The notes beneath the pieces are model-generated. The model did not search any database. It was not told the DNA's origin and saw only the letters and a list, made by a program, of their open reading frames with translations. From positions 1 to 64,000 of the forward strand of contig NZ_JARHUD010000008.1 in assembly GCF_029222965.1 (NCBI RefSeq): 64,000 bases of DNA, read 5' to 3'. Source of the stretch: Aquibaculum arenosum (GTDB lineage: Bacteria > Pseudomonadota > Alphaproteobacteria > Kiloniellales > DSM-21159). Made by a program: the position numbers and the translations under genes. Every line of letters begins with the position of its first letter. Positions within the stretch are counted from its first letter, which is position 1. Shown here one piece after another: positions 46,491 through 56,538 of the stretch.

Positions 46491-47372
46491 ATGTGCGGTA
46501 TTGTTGGACTTTATCTTAAGGATCAGCGCCTGGCGCCAGAGCTGGGTGCCCATTTGGAAACCATGCTCGTCAAGATGACGGATCGCGGCCCGGACAGCGC
46601 CGGTTTTGCGGTCTATGGCGAGCCCATCGACGGCATGGTCCGGCTCACGATTCGCAGCGATGCGGCCGAACCGGATTTTGAAAGCCTCAGCGCGCGTCTG
46701 GGCAGCGATGTGCGTATCACCGGGCACGGCAATCATGTCCTGGCCCTGGTGCCGGCAAGCTCCCTGGAGCAGGTGAAAACCGTCATTGCCGCCGAACCGG
46801 ATCTGGTGATCTCCAGCCGGGGCGAGCGTGTGGAGATGTACCGCGATGTGGGCCTGCCGGCCAACGTGGCCAAGCGCTTCGGGCTCAGCCGGATGCAGGG
46901 GACGCACGGGATCGGCCACACCCGCATGGCCACGGAGTCCGCGGTCACCGTCGACGGTGCGCACCCCTTCTCTACCGGCAACGACCAGTGCCTGGTGCAC
47001 AATGGCTCGCTCTCCAATCACAATGACCTGCGCCGCCGCCTGCGCCGCGAGGGCATGGAGTTCCGCACGGAGAACGACTCGGAAGTGGCTGCGGCTTATC
47101 TGTCCTGGCGCATGAACCAGGGAGACAGCTTCGGTGACGCCTTGACGCACGCGCTGGATGACCTGGACGGCTTCTACACCTTCGTCGTCGGGACCGGCCG
47201 CGGATTTGGCGTGCTGCGCGACCCGATTTCCTGCAAACCCGCCGTTCTGGCGGAGACCGATGCCTGGGTGGCTTTCGGCTCGGAGTATCAGGTGCTGACC
47301 GACCTGCCGGGCATTGATAAGGCCCGTGTGTGGGAGCCCAAGCCCTCCACCCCCTATTTCTGGGAGCGCTGA
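46491..47372 (+). CDS. class II glutamine amidotransferase, N-methylglutamate synthase subunit A / GlxB-like
   Basis: A 293-residue Ntn-type amidotransferase. After Met removal the N-terminal Cys of MCGIVGLYL is the nucleophile, which fixes the start at 46491; an ATG 18 bases upstream would block it, and GGAGGA lies at the right distance. MATESAVTVDGAHPF and LVHNGSLSNHNDLRRRL hold the glutamine-binding residues. It is the first of three genes equal to the three parts of glutamate synthase. Such split sets are MgsABC, making N-methylglutamate from glutamate and methylamine, or the GlxBCD set of rhizobia. Confidence 0.82.
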   Translation: MCGIVGLYLKDQRLAPELGAHLETMLVKMTDRGPDSAGFAVYGEPIDGMVRLTIRSDAAEPDFESLSARLGSDVRITGHGNHVLALVPASSLEQVKTVIAAEPDLVISSRGERVEMYRDVGLPANVAKRFGLSRMQGTHGIGHTRMATESAVTVDGAHPFSTGNDQCLVHNGSLSNHNDLRRRLRREGMEFRTENDSEVAAAYLSWRMNQGDSFGDALTHALDDLDGFYTFVVGTGRGFGVLRDPISCKPAVLAETDAWVAFGSEYQVLTDLPGIDKARVWEPKPSTPYFWER

Positions 47373-48062
47373 ATGCCAACTGTGGACCTCTCCGTTACCT
47401 CCCTGCGGGAATTGAACCAGGCGCTGCATGAGCAAAGCGACCCGGGCAACGACCGTCACTGGATCGTCAAGAATCCCAAGGGTCAGCACGCCCTGGCGGC
47501 GGGCGTCGATGCCGAGCTCGACATCGATATCGAGGGCCATGTCGGCTACTACTGCGCCGGCATGAACAAGCAGGCCAAGATCACCGTTCACGGCAATGCC
47601 GGCGTCGGCGTGGCCGAGAACATGATGTCGGGCGTGGTGCACGTGAAGGGCGACGCCAGCCAGTCCGCCGGCGCGACCGGGCGCGGCGGCCTGCTGATCA
47701 TCGACGGCAACGCCAGCGCGCGCTGCGGCATCTCCATGAAGGGCATCGACATCGTCGTGAAAGGCGACATCGGCCACATGAGCGCCTTCATGGGCCAGGC
47801 CGGCCGCCTTGTCGTTTTCGGCGATGCAGGCGAGGCGCTGGGTGACTCCCTCTACGAGGCACGGATCTACGTCCGCGGTGCGGTCACCAGCCTGGGCGCT
47901 GACTGCGTCGAGAAGCCGATGGAGGACAAGCACCGCGAGGAACTGGCCGCCTTGATCGACGCGGCCGGCGCGACCGGAGAGGTCGATATCGGCGAATTCC
48001 GCCGCTACGGCTCCGCGCGCAGCCTCTACAACTTCAAGGTCGACAATGTGAGCGCCTACTGA
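47373..48062 (+). CDS. GXGXG-domain protein, N-methylglutamate synthase subunit B / GlxC-like
   Basis: A 229-residue protein equal to the C-terminal beta-helix domain of glutamate synthase. Repeated Gly-rich turns are seen (DIDIEGHVGYYCAGMNKQAK, ITVHGNAGVGVAENM, GRGGLLIIDGNASARCGISM, GDIGHMSAFMGQAG). The ATG follows the previous stop with no gap and its own stop overlaps the next start by one base, so the three subunits are made together. It has no catalytic site of its own. Confidence 0.82.
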   Translation: MPTVDLSVTSLRELNQALHEQSDPGNDRHWIVKNPKGQHALAAGVDAELDIDIEGHVGYYCAGMNKQAKITVHGNAGVGVAENMMSGVVHVKGDASQSAGATGRGGLLIIDGNASARCGISMKGIDIVVKGDIGHMSAFMGQAGRLVVFGDAGEALGDSLYEARIYVRGAVTSLGADCVEKPMEDKHREELAALIDAAGATGEVDIGEFRRYGSARSLYNFKVDNVSAY

Positions 48063-49393
48063 TGACCACGGCCAAGATTCCAACCACCGTTCCGCGGCAG
48101 TCGGCGACCTTCGACGACTACACGCTTTCCGAAATCCGTCGCGCGGCCGCCACCGGCCTCTATGACATTCGCGGCGCCGGCAGCAAGCGCAAGCTGCCCA
48201 ATTTCGACGACCTGCTCTTCCTGGGCGCAAGCATCTCGCGCTACCCCCTGGAAGGCTATCGCGAGAAGTGCGGCACCGACGTGGTGTTGGGCACGCGCTT
48301 CGCCAAAAAGCCGATCGAACTGAAGACGCCGGTGACCATCGCCGGCATGAGTTTCGGGTCGCTTTCTGCCCAGGCGAAGGAAGCCCTTGGCCGCGGCGCC
48401 TCGGCGATGGGCACCAGCACCACCACCGGCGATGGCGGCATGACGCCTGAGGAGCGCGGTCATTCCGACAAGCTGGTCTACCAGCTGCTGCCCTCGCGCT
48501 ATGGCATGAACCCCGACGACCTGCGCATGGCCGACGCCATCGAGGTGGTGGTGGGCCAGGGCGCCAAGCCGGGCGGCGGCGGCATGCTGCTGGGCCAGAA
48601 GATCTCCGAGCGCGTGGCGGAAATGCGGACCCTGCCTCAGGGCATCGATCAGCGCTCCGCCTGCCGCCATCCTGACTGGACCGGCCCGGACGATCTCGAG
48701 GTCAAGATCTTGGAACTGCGCGAGATCACCGACTGGGAAAAGCCGATCTACGTGAAGATCGGCGCCACCCGGCCCTACTACGACACCTCACTTGCCGTGA
48801 AGTCCGGCGCCGACGTGGTGGTGTTGGACGGCATGCAGGGCGGCACCGCCGCGACCCAGGAAGTCTTCATCGAGCATGTGGGCATTCCCCTGCTCGCCGC
48901 TATCCGCCCCGCGGTCCAGGCGTTGCAGGATCTGGGCATGCACCGTAAGGTCCAGCTCATCGTTTCTGGCGGCATCCGCAACGGTGCGGATGTGGCCAAG
49001 GCGCTGGCGCTGGGTGCCGATGCGGTTGCCATCGGCACAGCCGCGCTGGTGGCTCTGGGCGACAACGACCCGCAATGGGCCGAAGAATATGCCGCTCTGG
49101 GCAGCGAGGCCGGTGCCTATGACGACTGGCACGAGGGCCGCGATCCCGCCGGTATCACCACCCAGGATCCGGAACTGGCCAAGCGTCTTGACCCGGTGGC
49201 GGCAGGCCGTCGCCTGCGCAACTATCTCGCGGTCTTGACGCTGGAAGCACAGACCATCGCGCGGGCCTGCGGCAAGTCGCACCTGCACAACCTGGAGCCG
49301 GAAGACCTGGTGGCCACCACCATCGAGTCCGCCGCCATGGCTCGGGTGCCTCTGGCCGGGACCGGGTGGATCCCGGGCCAGGGCGGCTTTTAA
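48062..49393 (+). CDS. FMN-binding glutamate synthase-family protein, N-methylglutamate synthase subunit C / GlxD-like
   Basis: A 443-residue protein equal to the central synthase domain of Glt[30 protein letters not shown] is rewritten here in part as family motif; EVVVGQGAKPGGGGMLLGQ is the 2-oxoglutarate/FMN region, and LIVSGGIRNGADVAKALALG plus VAIGTAALVALG form the FMN phosphate site. The Cys-rich cluster common in full GltB is much reduced. It is the third of the mgsABC-like set; a hairpin separates it from the glutamine synthetase-like gene. Confidence 0.83.
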   Translation: MTTAKIPTTVPRQSATFDDYTLSEIRRAAATGLYDIRGAGSKRKLPNFDDLLFLGASISRYPLEGYREKCGTDVVLGTRFAKKPIELKTPVTIAGMSFGSLSAQAKEALGRGASAMGTSTTTGDGGMTPEERGHSDKLVYQLLPSRYGMNPDDLRMADAIEVVVGQGAKPGGGGMLLGQKISERVAEMRTLPQGIDQRSACRHPDWTGPDDLEVKILELREITDWEKPIYVKIGATRPYYDTSLAVKSGADVVVLDGMQGGTAATQEVFIEHVGIPLLAAIRPAVQALQDLGMHRKVQLIVSGGIRNGADVAKALALGADAVAIGTAALVALGDNDPQWAEEYAALGSEAGAYDDWHEGRDPAGITTQDPELAKRLDPVAAGRRLRNYLAVLTLEAQTIARACGKSHLHNLEPEDLVATTIESAAMARVPLAGTGWIPGQGGF

Positions 49394-49475
49394 GGCATAG
49401 GGCTCTCGTGGGCGTATCGTGCCATTCAGCCCTCGGCGCCCTCCGCTATTGCCGGGTTCCTGCCCGGCCTTTCAC

Positions 49476-49513
49476 CGCCCTCTCCGGCACTGTGAGCGCC
49501 GGAGAGGGCGTTT
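49476..49513 (+). terminator. strong stem-loop between mgsC-like and gmaS-like genes
   Basis: CGCCCTCTCCGGC pairs perfectly with GCCGGAGAGGGCG (13 bp, 9-base loop) and only TTT follows. It may end the first three genes or act as a partial terminator that sets the ratio of the downstream gene. Confidence 0.7.
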
Positions 49514-49552
49514 CGCAATCGTAAGAACGTCGTTCAGAACAGGGACACGACA

Positions 49553-50860
49553 ATGGCAAGTAAGTTGGAACAGGCTGCCAAAGACCGAGGTATCAAATAT
49601 TTTCTTGTATCGTTCGCGGACCTCAAGGGTTCGATGCGGGCCAAGTTGGTTCCAGCCGTCGCGATCGCTGGAATGGAAGAGGATGGCGCCGGCTTCGCCG
49701 GCTTCGCGACATGGCTTGATATGTCGCCGGCTGACGGCGACATCCTGGCCGTGCCCGATCCCGACAGCCTGATCCAACTGCCCTGGCAACCGGAAGTCGG
49801 ATGGGTTGCCGGCGACCTCTGGATGAACGGTGAACCGGTGGAGCAGGCGCCACGCAACGTTCTCAAGCGCGTCATCGAAGCCGGCGGCAAGCACAACGCC
49901 TATATGCGCAGCGGCGTGGAACTGGAGTTCTCGCTGATCACCCCCGACGGCTCGGCGCTTGCCGATACGGCGGATTGCGCCATCAAGCCCTGCTATGATC
50001 CCCAGGCCCTGATGCGGCGCTTCGATCTCATCCGCGAGATGTGCGACGCCATGCAGGAACTGGGCTGGGAGCCCTACCAGAACGACCACGAGGACGCGAA
50101 CGGCCAGTTCGAGATGAACTGGGGCTACGCCGATGCCCTGATCACCGCCGACCGCACCATGTTCTTCAAGTACATGGCCAAGACTCTGGCAGAGAAGTAC
50201 GGCCTGCGCGCCACCTTTATGCCCAAGCCCTTCATCGACCTGACGGGCAACGGCTGCCACGCGCACATGTCGCTGTGGGACCAGCGTGAAGGCGGAACCA
50301 ATCTCTTCATGGGCGATGGTGAACTGGGCCTGTCCCAGACCGCCTATCACTTCCTCGGCGGCCTGCTGCATTCAGCCCCGGCGCTCTGCGCGCTGACCAA
50401 CCCAACGGTCAACTCCTACAAGCGCATCAATGCCCCCACCACCGCATCGGGCTCCACCTGGGCGCCCAATGCGGTGACCTACACCGGGAATAACCGCACC
50501 CACATGGTGCGCATCCCGGACTCAAACCGGCTGGAGTTGCGCCTGCCCGATTGCGCCGCGAACCCCTACCTGATGCAGGCAGGCATGCTTGCATCCGGGC
50601 TGGATGGCCTGGAGAACAAGCGCGATCCGGGGGAGCGCCTGGACGTGAACATGTACACGGACGGCCACCTCTACAACAACGTGCCGAAGCTGCCGCTCAA
50701 CCTGCTCGACGCGCTGCGCGAACTGGAAGCCAACGATGTCTTCCGCAAACACATGGGCAACGACGTGATCGACGGCTTCATCAAGCTGAAGATGGCCGAA
50801 TGGAATGACTACGCGCGTCATCTCACCGAGTGGGAGCGGCGCACGACCCTCGACTGCTGA
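49553..50860 (+). CDS. glutamine synthetase-family protein, gamma-glutamylmethylamide synthetase-like (GmaS/GlnT)
   Basis: A 435-residue ligase of the glutamine synthetase fold. GVELEFSLIT and the later NGCHAHMSLW carry metal and glutamate ligands, NAPTTASGSTWAPNAVTYTG forms the ATP/glutamate region, and NRLELRLPDCAANPYL the C-terminal Arg loop. The start RGIKYFLVSFADLKGSMRAK matches the GmaS/GlnT branch better than housekeeping GlnA (about 470 residues, with an adenylation Tyr loop not seen here). GmaS joins glutamate and methylamine. Its link with mgsABC-like genes supports this, but other amines remain possible. Confidence 0.83.
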   Translation: MASKLEQAAKDRGIKYFLVSFADLKGSMRAKLVPAVAIAGMEEDGAGFAGFATWLDMSPADGDILAVPDPDSLIQLPWQPEVGWVAGDLWMNGEPVEQAPRNVLKRVIEAGGKHNAYMRSGVELEFSLITPDGSALADTADCAIKPCYDPQALMRRFDLIREMCDAMQELGWEPYQNDHEDANGQFEMNWGYADALITADRTMFFKYMAKTLAEKYGLRATFMPKPFIDLTGNGCHAHMSLWDQREGGTNLFMGDGELGLSQTAYHFLGGLLHSAPALCALTNPTVNSYKRINAPTTASGSTWAPNAVTYTGNNRTHMVRIPDSNRLELRLPDCAANPYLMQAGMLASGLDGLENKRDPGERLDVNMYTDGHLYNNVPKLPLNLLDALRELEANDVFRKHMGNDVIDGFIKLKMAEWNDYARHLTEWERRTTLDC

Positions 50861-50887
50861 TTGCGGTTCTTATCACGACCTGCCGAG

Positions 50888-50924
50888 CGGCTCCTTCCGG
50901 TGTGGAAGGAGCCGTTCTGCGTTT
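50888..50924 (+). terminator. rho-independent-type terminator after gmaS-like gene
   Basis: CGGCTCCTTCC pairs with GGAAGGAGCCG around GGTGT, followed by TTCTGCGTTT. It lies between the convergent gmaS-like and DUF488 genes. Confidence 0.75.
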
Positions 50925-50933
50925 CGCAGGCAT

Positions 50934-51287
50934 TCAGTCGAGGCCCTCCAGCAGGTCGGAAAGGATCCTGGCATGGTTGCGCTCGCGATCACGCGCCGCA
51001 TAGAGCAACGTGATCGGCCGCTGGTCGGCGCGGCGTTGTAGGGCGCGCAGATCGTCGTCGCGCCCGCTCAGTTCAGCGCGGTAAGCCGCGAAAAAGGCGT
51101 CCCATGCCTCGGGATTGCGATGAAACCAGCGCCGCAGTTCGCTCGACGGCGCCAGGTCCTTGGCCCAGTGGTCCACCGCCGCCCGCTCCTTGCTTACGCC
51201 ACGCGGCCAGAGGCGATCCACGAGCACGCGCAGACCATCGTCATGGGCCGCGGGATCATAGACGCGCTTGAGGTGAATCCGCGACAT
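50934..51287 (-). CDS. DUF488-family protein
   Basis: A 117-residue soluble protein of the DUF488 family: IHLKRVYDPAAHDDGLRVLV, DRLWPRGVSKERAAVDHWAK, the LAPSSELRRWFHRNPEAWDAF segment and ITLLYAARDRERNHA are characteristic. The start at 51287 follows GGAGGAGG. The gene overlaps the end of nsrR by 32 bases and is probably translated from the same mRNA, hinting at a link to nitrosative stress (inference). The biochemical role is not known. Confidence 0.82.
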   Translation of the reverse strand: MSRIHLKRVYDPAAHDDGLRVLVDRLWPRGVSKERAAVDHWAKDLAPSSELRRWFHRNPEAWDAFFAAYRAELSGRDDDLRALQRRADQRPITLLYAARDRERNHARILSDLLEGLD

Positions 51288-51702
51288 TCCCGCCTCCTCC
51301 TGGCGGCCAGGCACAATCAATCAAGGGCGTCTTGTCCAACTCGCGCAAGAAGACTTCGCGCGCCGCGCTCAATCGCCCGCGCAACAAGCATCCGGGGGTC
51401 AGGGTGCAGCTGCCGCCGTCGTCCCGGAAGCACTCCACCAGCGGCGCATCACCCTCAAGGCGGCGGATGACCGCCCCCAGGCTCACCCTGTCTGCCCCCT
51501 CGGCCAGCCGGATGCCGCCGCCCGCACCCTTGCGGCTTTCTACCAGCCCGGCCTGCACCAGTTCTCCCACCACCTTGACCAGATGGTTGCGTGAGACGGC
51601 AAACTCGCGGGCCAGGGCCTCGGTGGTAAAGCGCGTTCCCGGCGCTCCAGCCAGGCGCATCAGCACGCGTAGCCCGTAGTCGGTGAAAGAAGTCAAGCGC
51701 AT
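51256..51702 (-). CDS. nsrR: Rrf2-family regulator, NsrR-like
   Basis: A 148-residue iron-sulfur repressor of nitric oxide stress genes. The N-terminus MRLTSFTDYGLRVLMRLA and helix EFAVSRNHLVKVVGEL fit NsrR. Three cysteines (Cys91, Cys99 and Cys105, in VECFRDDGGSCTLTPGC) are placed as expected for the NO-sensitive cluster. It is divergent from a truncated haemoglobin gene across 87 bases with an inverted repeat, a typical target arrangement. Confidence 0.88.
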   Translation of the reverse strand: MRLTSFTDYGLRVLMRLAGAPGTRFTTEALAREFAVSRNHLVKVVGELVQAGLVESRKGAGGGIRLAEGADRVSLGAVIRRLEGDAPLVECFRDDGGSCTLTPGCLLRGRLSAAREVFLRELDKTPLIDCAWPPGGGGNVADSPQARL

Positions 51703-51750
51703 GGCTGCATCCGTAATCTCTTGGCAGCTGTCAGTATGGCATGATAAATA

Positions 51751-51765
51751 GGTATCTCAAATACC
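51751..51765. promoter_or_regulatory. candidate NsrR operator at the haemoglobin promoter
   Basis: GGTAT-CTCAA-ATACC is an inverted repeat just after a rightward promoter (TTGGCA at 51721, 16 bases, GATAAA at 51743). It would cover the transcription start, fitting repression by NsrR. Confidence 0.55.
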
Positions 51766-51789
51766 GATTTAACGACGCCTGAGGACGCC

Positions 51790-52290
51790 ATGGCCGCCAG
51801 TCGCGAAACCAATCCCGGTACAGCCAGTCAGCGCCGCATCCAGCTGACGGAAGAAATCATCGAGCGTACCGGCATCGATGATGCGATGATCGAGACGCTC
51901 GTGCGCCGCTTCTACGAGCAGGTGCGCAGCGACCCCTTGCTCGGCCCGGTGTTCGAAGCGCGGATCGTGGACTGGGAGCATCATCTGCAACGGATGTTTG
52001 CCTTCTGGTCATCGGTGGCGCTGATGACCGGGCGCTATCACGGCCAGCCAATGCAAAAGCACGCCCCCCTGCCGGTGGACAGCCGACACTTCAATCGCTG
52101 GCTCGCTCTCTTTGAGCAGACGGCGGCGGATGTCTGCCCTCCGGTGGCGGCAGCCCATTTCGTGGAGCGTGCGCACCGCATCGCCGACAGCCTGGAGCTG
52201 GGTGTTGCGGTGCAGAGCGGCCACCTGCTGAGCAAGGGCGAGCGCCTTCACCGCCCGGACCATGAAGTCGAACTCCCGCCCGCATCCTAG
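51790..52290 (+). CDS. group III truncated haemoglobin
   Basis: A 166-residue haem protein of the group III truncated globin type. FYEQVRSDPLLGPVFEARI, WEHHLQRMFAFWSSVALMTG, RYHGQPMQKHAPLPVDSRHF and NRWLALFEQTA form the expected helices; the proximal haem His is in the segment around SRHFNRW. An N-terminal tail of 20 residues and a C-terminal tail of about 35 extend the fold. Control by the divergent nsrR suggests a role in NO handling (inference). Confidence 0.88.
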   Translation: MAASRETNPGTASQRRIQLTEEIIERTGIDDAMIETLVRRFYEQVRSDPLLGPVFEARIVDWEHHLQRMFAFWSSVALMTGRYHGQPMQKHAPLPVDSRHFNRWLALFEQTAADVCPPVAAAHFVERAHRIADSLELGVAVQSGHLLSKGERLHRPDHEVELPPAS

Positions 52291-52327
52291 CGCGGCACCC
52301 CTTTCACCCGCACCCGAGAGCAGCAGC

Positions 52328-53017
52328 ATGAGTGACCCGAATGACGAGACTCCGGCCGGCTATGCCTCCCCGCCCTGCCTGATGCATGAAGTGGACCCGG
52401 CCTACAGCGGCCTCGCCAACACGGCCGACCCCAGCCAAAAGGCCGACGTGCAGCGCTGGCGCAAGGCGGAGCGGGATCGGCTGGTAAAGGCTCGCCTGGC
52501 TGCGCCCCTGGAGCAACGCAAGGCCTGGGGTGCGACGATCGCCGAGCGACTGGCCGATGCCATCGGCGACCCAGCCGGCCTGACGGTCAGCGCCTACTGG
52601 CCCTTCCGCGGCGAACCGGACCTGCGCGGCCTGCTGAAGCAGGTGATTGCCGGGGGCGGACGCGCTGCACTGCCGGTCGTGGTGGCCAAGGCCACGCCCT
52701 TGATCTTCCGCACCTGGGAACCGAGAGCGCCCCTGGAGCGGGGCGTCTGGAACATCCCCATTCCGGCCGAAGGTGCCGAGGAGGTCACGCCAGACGTGGT
52801 GATCTCGCCGGTGATCGGCTTTGACCCCGACTGCTATCGCCTGGGTTACGGCGGGGGCTTCTTCGACCGTACCCTTGCCGCCCTGCCCCAGCGCCCGCGT
52901 GTCTTCGGTGTCGGCTTCACCCTGGCGGCCATCCCCACCATCTATCCGCAGGCCCACGACATCCCGATGGACTGCGTGGTGACGGAAGAGGCCGTGGTGC
53001 ATCCCCGAGAGACTTGA
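52328..53017 (+). CDS. 5-formyltetrahydrofolate cyclo-ligase family protein
   Basis: A 229-residue enzyme that recycles 5-formyl-THF to 5,10-methenyl-THF with [20 protein letters not shown] starts the fold, [17 protein letters not shown] binds folate, and [21 protein letters not shown] is the ATP loop. An extra N-terminal stretch ([18 protein letters not shown]) of about 35 residues is found in alphaproteobacterial members as I recall. The start at 52328 is the ATG before that stretch; it lies 37 bases after the haemoglobin gene. Confidence 0.85.
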   Translation: MSDPNDETPAGYASPPCLMHEVDPAYSGLANTADPSQKADVQRWRKAERDRLVKARLAAPLEQRKAWGATIAERLADAIGDPAGLTVSAYWPFRGEPDLRGLLKQVIAGGGRAALPVVVAKATPLIFRTWEPRAPLERGVWNIPIPAEGAEEVTPDVVISPVIGFDPDCYRLGYGGGFFDRTLAALPQRPRVFGVGFTLAAIPTIYPQAHDIPMDCVVTEEAVVHPRET

Positions 53018-53078
53018 ACGCAGCCTTCCTCGCGCCCACAACAGGTCCCTGAAGCAAGACAAGCGTGGGACTGAAGCG

Positions 53079-54176
53079 ATGAAGGTGGACGGACGCCACT
53101 ACCGCACGATCTGGAGCGAGCGCGACGACCGGGTGCAGGTCATCGACCAGACCCGCCTGCCGCATGCCTTCGAGGTACTCACGCTCGAGGATCTGGAGGC
53201 CGCCGCCCAGGCCATCGAGCGCATGGTGGTGCGCGGCGCTCCCCTGATCGGCGCCACCGCCGCCTACGGCCTGGCGCTGGGACTGCGCCGGGACGCCAGC
53301 GACGACGGCCTTGAAGGGGGCTACGCCCGGCTGCTACGCACCCGCCCCACGGCCGTCAATCTCCGCTGGGCGCTGGACGCGCTGCGCAGCACGGTCGCGC
53401 CTCTCCCGGTGGATGAGCGCGCAGAGGCTGCCTGGCAGCATGCCGCCCGGCTCTGCGACGAGGATGTGGAACTCTGCCGGCGCATCGGCGAAGCCGGCCT
53501 GCCGCTGTTCCGTGCCGCCGCCGAAGCCAAGTCCAGCGGCGAGCCCTTGCGGGTACTGACCCACTGCAACGCCGGCTGGCTGGCGACGGTGGACTGGGGC
53601 ACGGCCCTGGCGCCCATTTACATGGCCCATGACGCCGGCATTCCAGTGGAGGTCTGGGTCGACGAGACCCGGCCGCGCAACCAGGGCGCCGCGCTGACCG
53701 CCTGGGAACTGGGCCGCCACGGCGTGCCGCACAAGGTGATCGCCGACAATGCGGGCGGCCACCTGATGCAGCAGGGGTTGGTGGACCTCTGCATCGTCGG
53801 CACCGACCGGACCACCGCCAATGGCGATGTCTGCAACAAGATCGGCACCTACCTGAAGGCGCTGGCCGCCAAGGCCAACGGCGTGCCTTTCTATGTCGCC
53901 CTGCCCTACCCGACCATCGACTGGCAGGTGGAACGCGGCCGCGACATCCCCATTGAGGAGCGCAGCAGCCGCGAGGTCACTCACATCTGGGGTCGGGACG
54001 AGGAGGGGCGGATCCGCGAGGTGCAGGTTACGCCCGACGGCAGCGCCGCCGCCAACCCCGCCTTCGACGTGACGCCGGCGGAGCTCGTCACCGCCTTCAT
54101 CACGGACCGGGGCGTCTGCCCGGCCAACCGCGCCGGACTCGCTGGGCTGTACCGGCAGGCCGAGGCCGGGCAATAG
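53079..54176 (+). CDS. mtnA: S-methyl-5-thioribose-1-phosphate isomerase
   Basis: A 365-residue aldose-ketose isomerase of methionine salvage, related to eIF2B subunits. [19 protein letters not shown] is the substrate loop, the catalytic Cys is in [18 protein letters not shown], and the catalytic Asp in [42 protein letters not shown] is conserved. Length is normal. No other salvage gene is nearby. Confidence 0.93.
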   Translation: MKVDGRHYRTIWSERDDRVQVIDQTRLPHAFEVLTLEDLEAAAQAIERMVVRGAPLIGATAAYGLALGLRRDASDDGLEGGYARLLRTRPTAVNLRWALDALRSTVAPLPVDERAEAAWQHAARLCDEDVELCRRIGEAGLPLFRAAAEAKSSGEPLRVLTHCNAGWLATVDWGTALAPIYMAHDAGIPVEVWVDETRPRNQGAALTAWELGRHGVPHKVIADNAGGHLMQQGLVDLCIVGTDRTTANGDVCNKIGTYLKALAAKANGVPFYVALPYPTIDWQVERGRDIPIEERSSREVTHIWGRDEEGRIREVQVTPDGSAAANPAFDVTPAELVTAFITDRGVCPANRAGLAGLYRQAEAGQ

Positions 54177-54188
54177 GCGCCCTTCAGT

Positions 54189-55322
<1,134 letters not shown>

Positions 55323-55398
55323 AGAGCCTCCGGGCCGTGGATAACTGAGTGTGGCAGCGGGCAGCCGCGCGGCGAGTTTAGCCCCGGCGCCGGACCCT

Positions 55399-55755
55399 TT
55401 ACCAGTGCAGGCCCGAAACGACGCCGTCGCTCATCACCTTTATGAGCATCAGGCCGGCGCCCCCGGCTATGACGCCCAGGAAGAGGTTCTTGCGCGTGAG
55501 CAGGAAGACGGCCAGAGCCAGCGCGCTGGCCAGCAGGCGCTGCCAGAGCGCCGTTTCCTCCAGGATGCCGGCGGGCATGAAGACGATGCGGGCAATCAGC
55601 GCCGCCAGGGTCGCGTAAGCAACACAGGCAAGCCAGCGGAACACCGGCCGATCGGTGTCGAGCCGGCCCGAGACGAACACACCAGTGCCGCGCCAGAAGT
55701 AGGTCGCAAGAGCACAGGCCAACACCAAACCCCAGAGCGACCAATCGCTACTCAC
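55399..55755 (-). CDS. azlD: AzlD-family branched-chain amino acid export subunit
   Basis: A 118-residue small membrane protein with three to four hydrophobic segments (VLACALATYFWRGTGVFVSG, ACVAYATLAALIARIVFM, LLASALALAVFLLTRKNLFL). It starts at a GTG overlapping the azlC stop by four bases. It works with AzlC to export branched-chain amino acids or analogues. Confidence 0.85.
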   Translation of the reverse strand: MSSDWSLWGLVLACALATYFWRGTGVFVSGRLDTDRPVFRWLACVAYATLAALIARIVFMPAGILEETALWQRLLASALALAVFLLTRKNLFLGVIAGGAGLMLIKVMSDGVVSGLHW

Positions 55756-56483
55756 GAGCGGCGCTGCCCGGTTTCGAGGAGGAGAAAGGCGAGTGTCCCG
55801 CCCAGTACACCGGCCAGGATCAGGCTCCACTCCGGCACCAGAAGATGCAGCAGCGGCCCGGCGATGGCGCCGCACAGCAGGGCGGTCACGCCCAGGCGAC
55901 TGCGGGTCTCGCCGCATAGCACCAGGAAGAAATACATGGGGTTGAGGAAGACCAGCCCCAGAGTCACCAGGTCGGTGAAGAGGTAAGAGAGTTGATAGCC
56001 GATGATCGTTCCAGCGGCGCAGGCCAGCCAGAGCAGCACGGTGAAACCGAGAAAATAGGGCAACCGCTCGACCCGGCGCATCTGCGGAAAGCGCCGCATG
56101 GCCACGGCCCAGCCGGTCATGGCGACCAGGTGACCGGCCAGATAATAGTGCGGCGCCCGCCAACGGGGGTGGCGCAGACTGGGCAGCAGTGAAGCGGTCA
56201 TGGGGAAGAAGCGCGCCGCGGTGAGCATCACCGCCAGGATCAGAGCCGGTGCCGCCGTGCCGAGATTGTAAAGTTCGATCAGGGCGATCTGCCCGGGAAG
56301 CGCCCAGATCGCAAAGGTCGAGACCAGACTCAGCAGCAGTGAGAAATCGGCATCGCGGGCCAGGGCGCCGAAACCGATGTAGCCGGCCCCGAGCACCGCC
56401 GCAGGCGTGCCGCCGGCTTCGCGCATCCCCTGCAGCCAGGCGCGGCGCAGCGCCGAAGCCGTCCCCTCTCCTAATTCACTCAT
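55752..56483 (-). CDS. azlC: AzlC-family branched-chain amino acid export permease
   Basis: A 243-residue membrane protein with about six helices. FGALARDADFSLLLSLVSTFAIWALPGQIALIELY and AVMLTAARFFPMTASLLPSL are AzlC hallmarks. The N-terminal 30 residues are cytoplasmic. Coupled to azlD downstream. The pair stands between the OYE gene and the cellulose operon. Confidence 0.88.
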   Translation of the reverse strand: MSELGEGTASALRRAWLQGMREAGGTPAAVLGAGYIGFGALARDADFSLLLSLVSTFAIWALPGQIALIELYNLGTAAPALILAVMLTAARFFPMTASLLPSLRHPRWRAPHYYLAGHLVAMTGWAVAMRRFPQMRRVERLPYFLGFTVLLWLACAAGTIIGYQLSYLFTDLVTLGLVFLNPMYFFLVLCGETRSRLGVTALLCGAIAGPLLHLLVPEWSLILAGVLGGTLAFLLLETGQRRS

Positions 56484-56538
56484 GAACTTGCTGTGGCACA
56501 GCCGCGCCGAATGGTCCAGCGGTCAGCCGGCAACAGGC

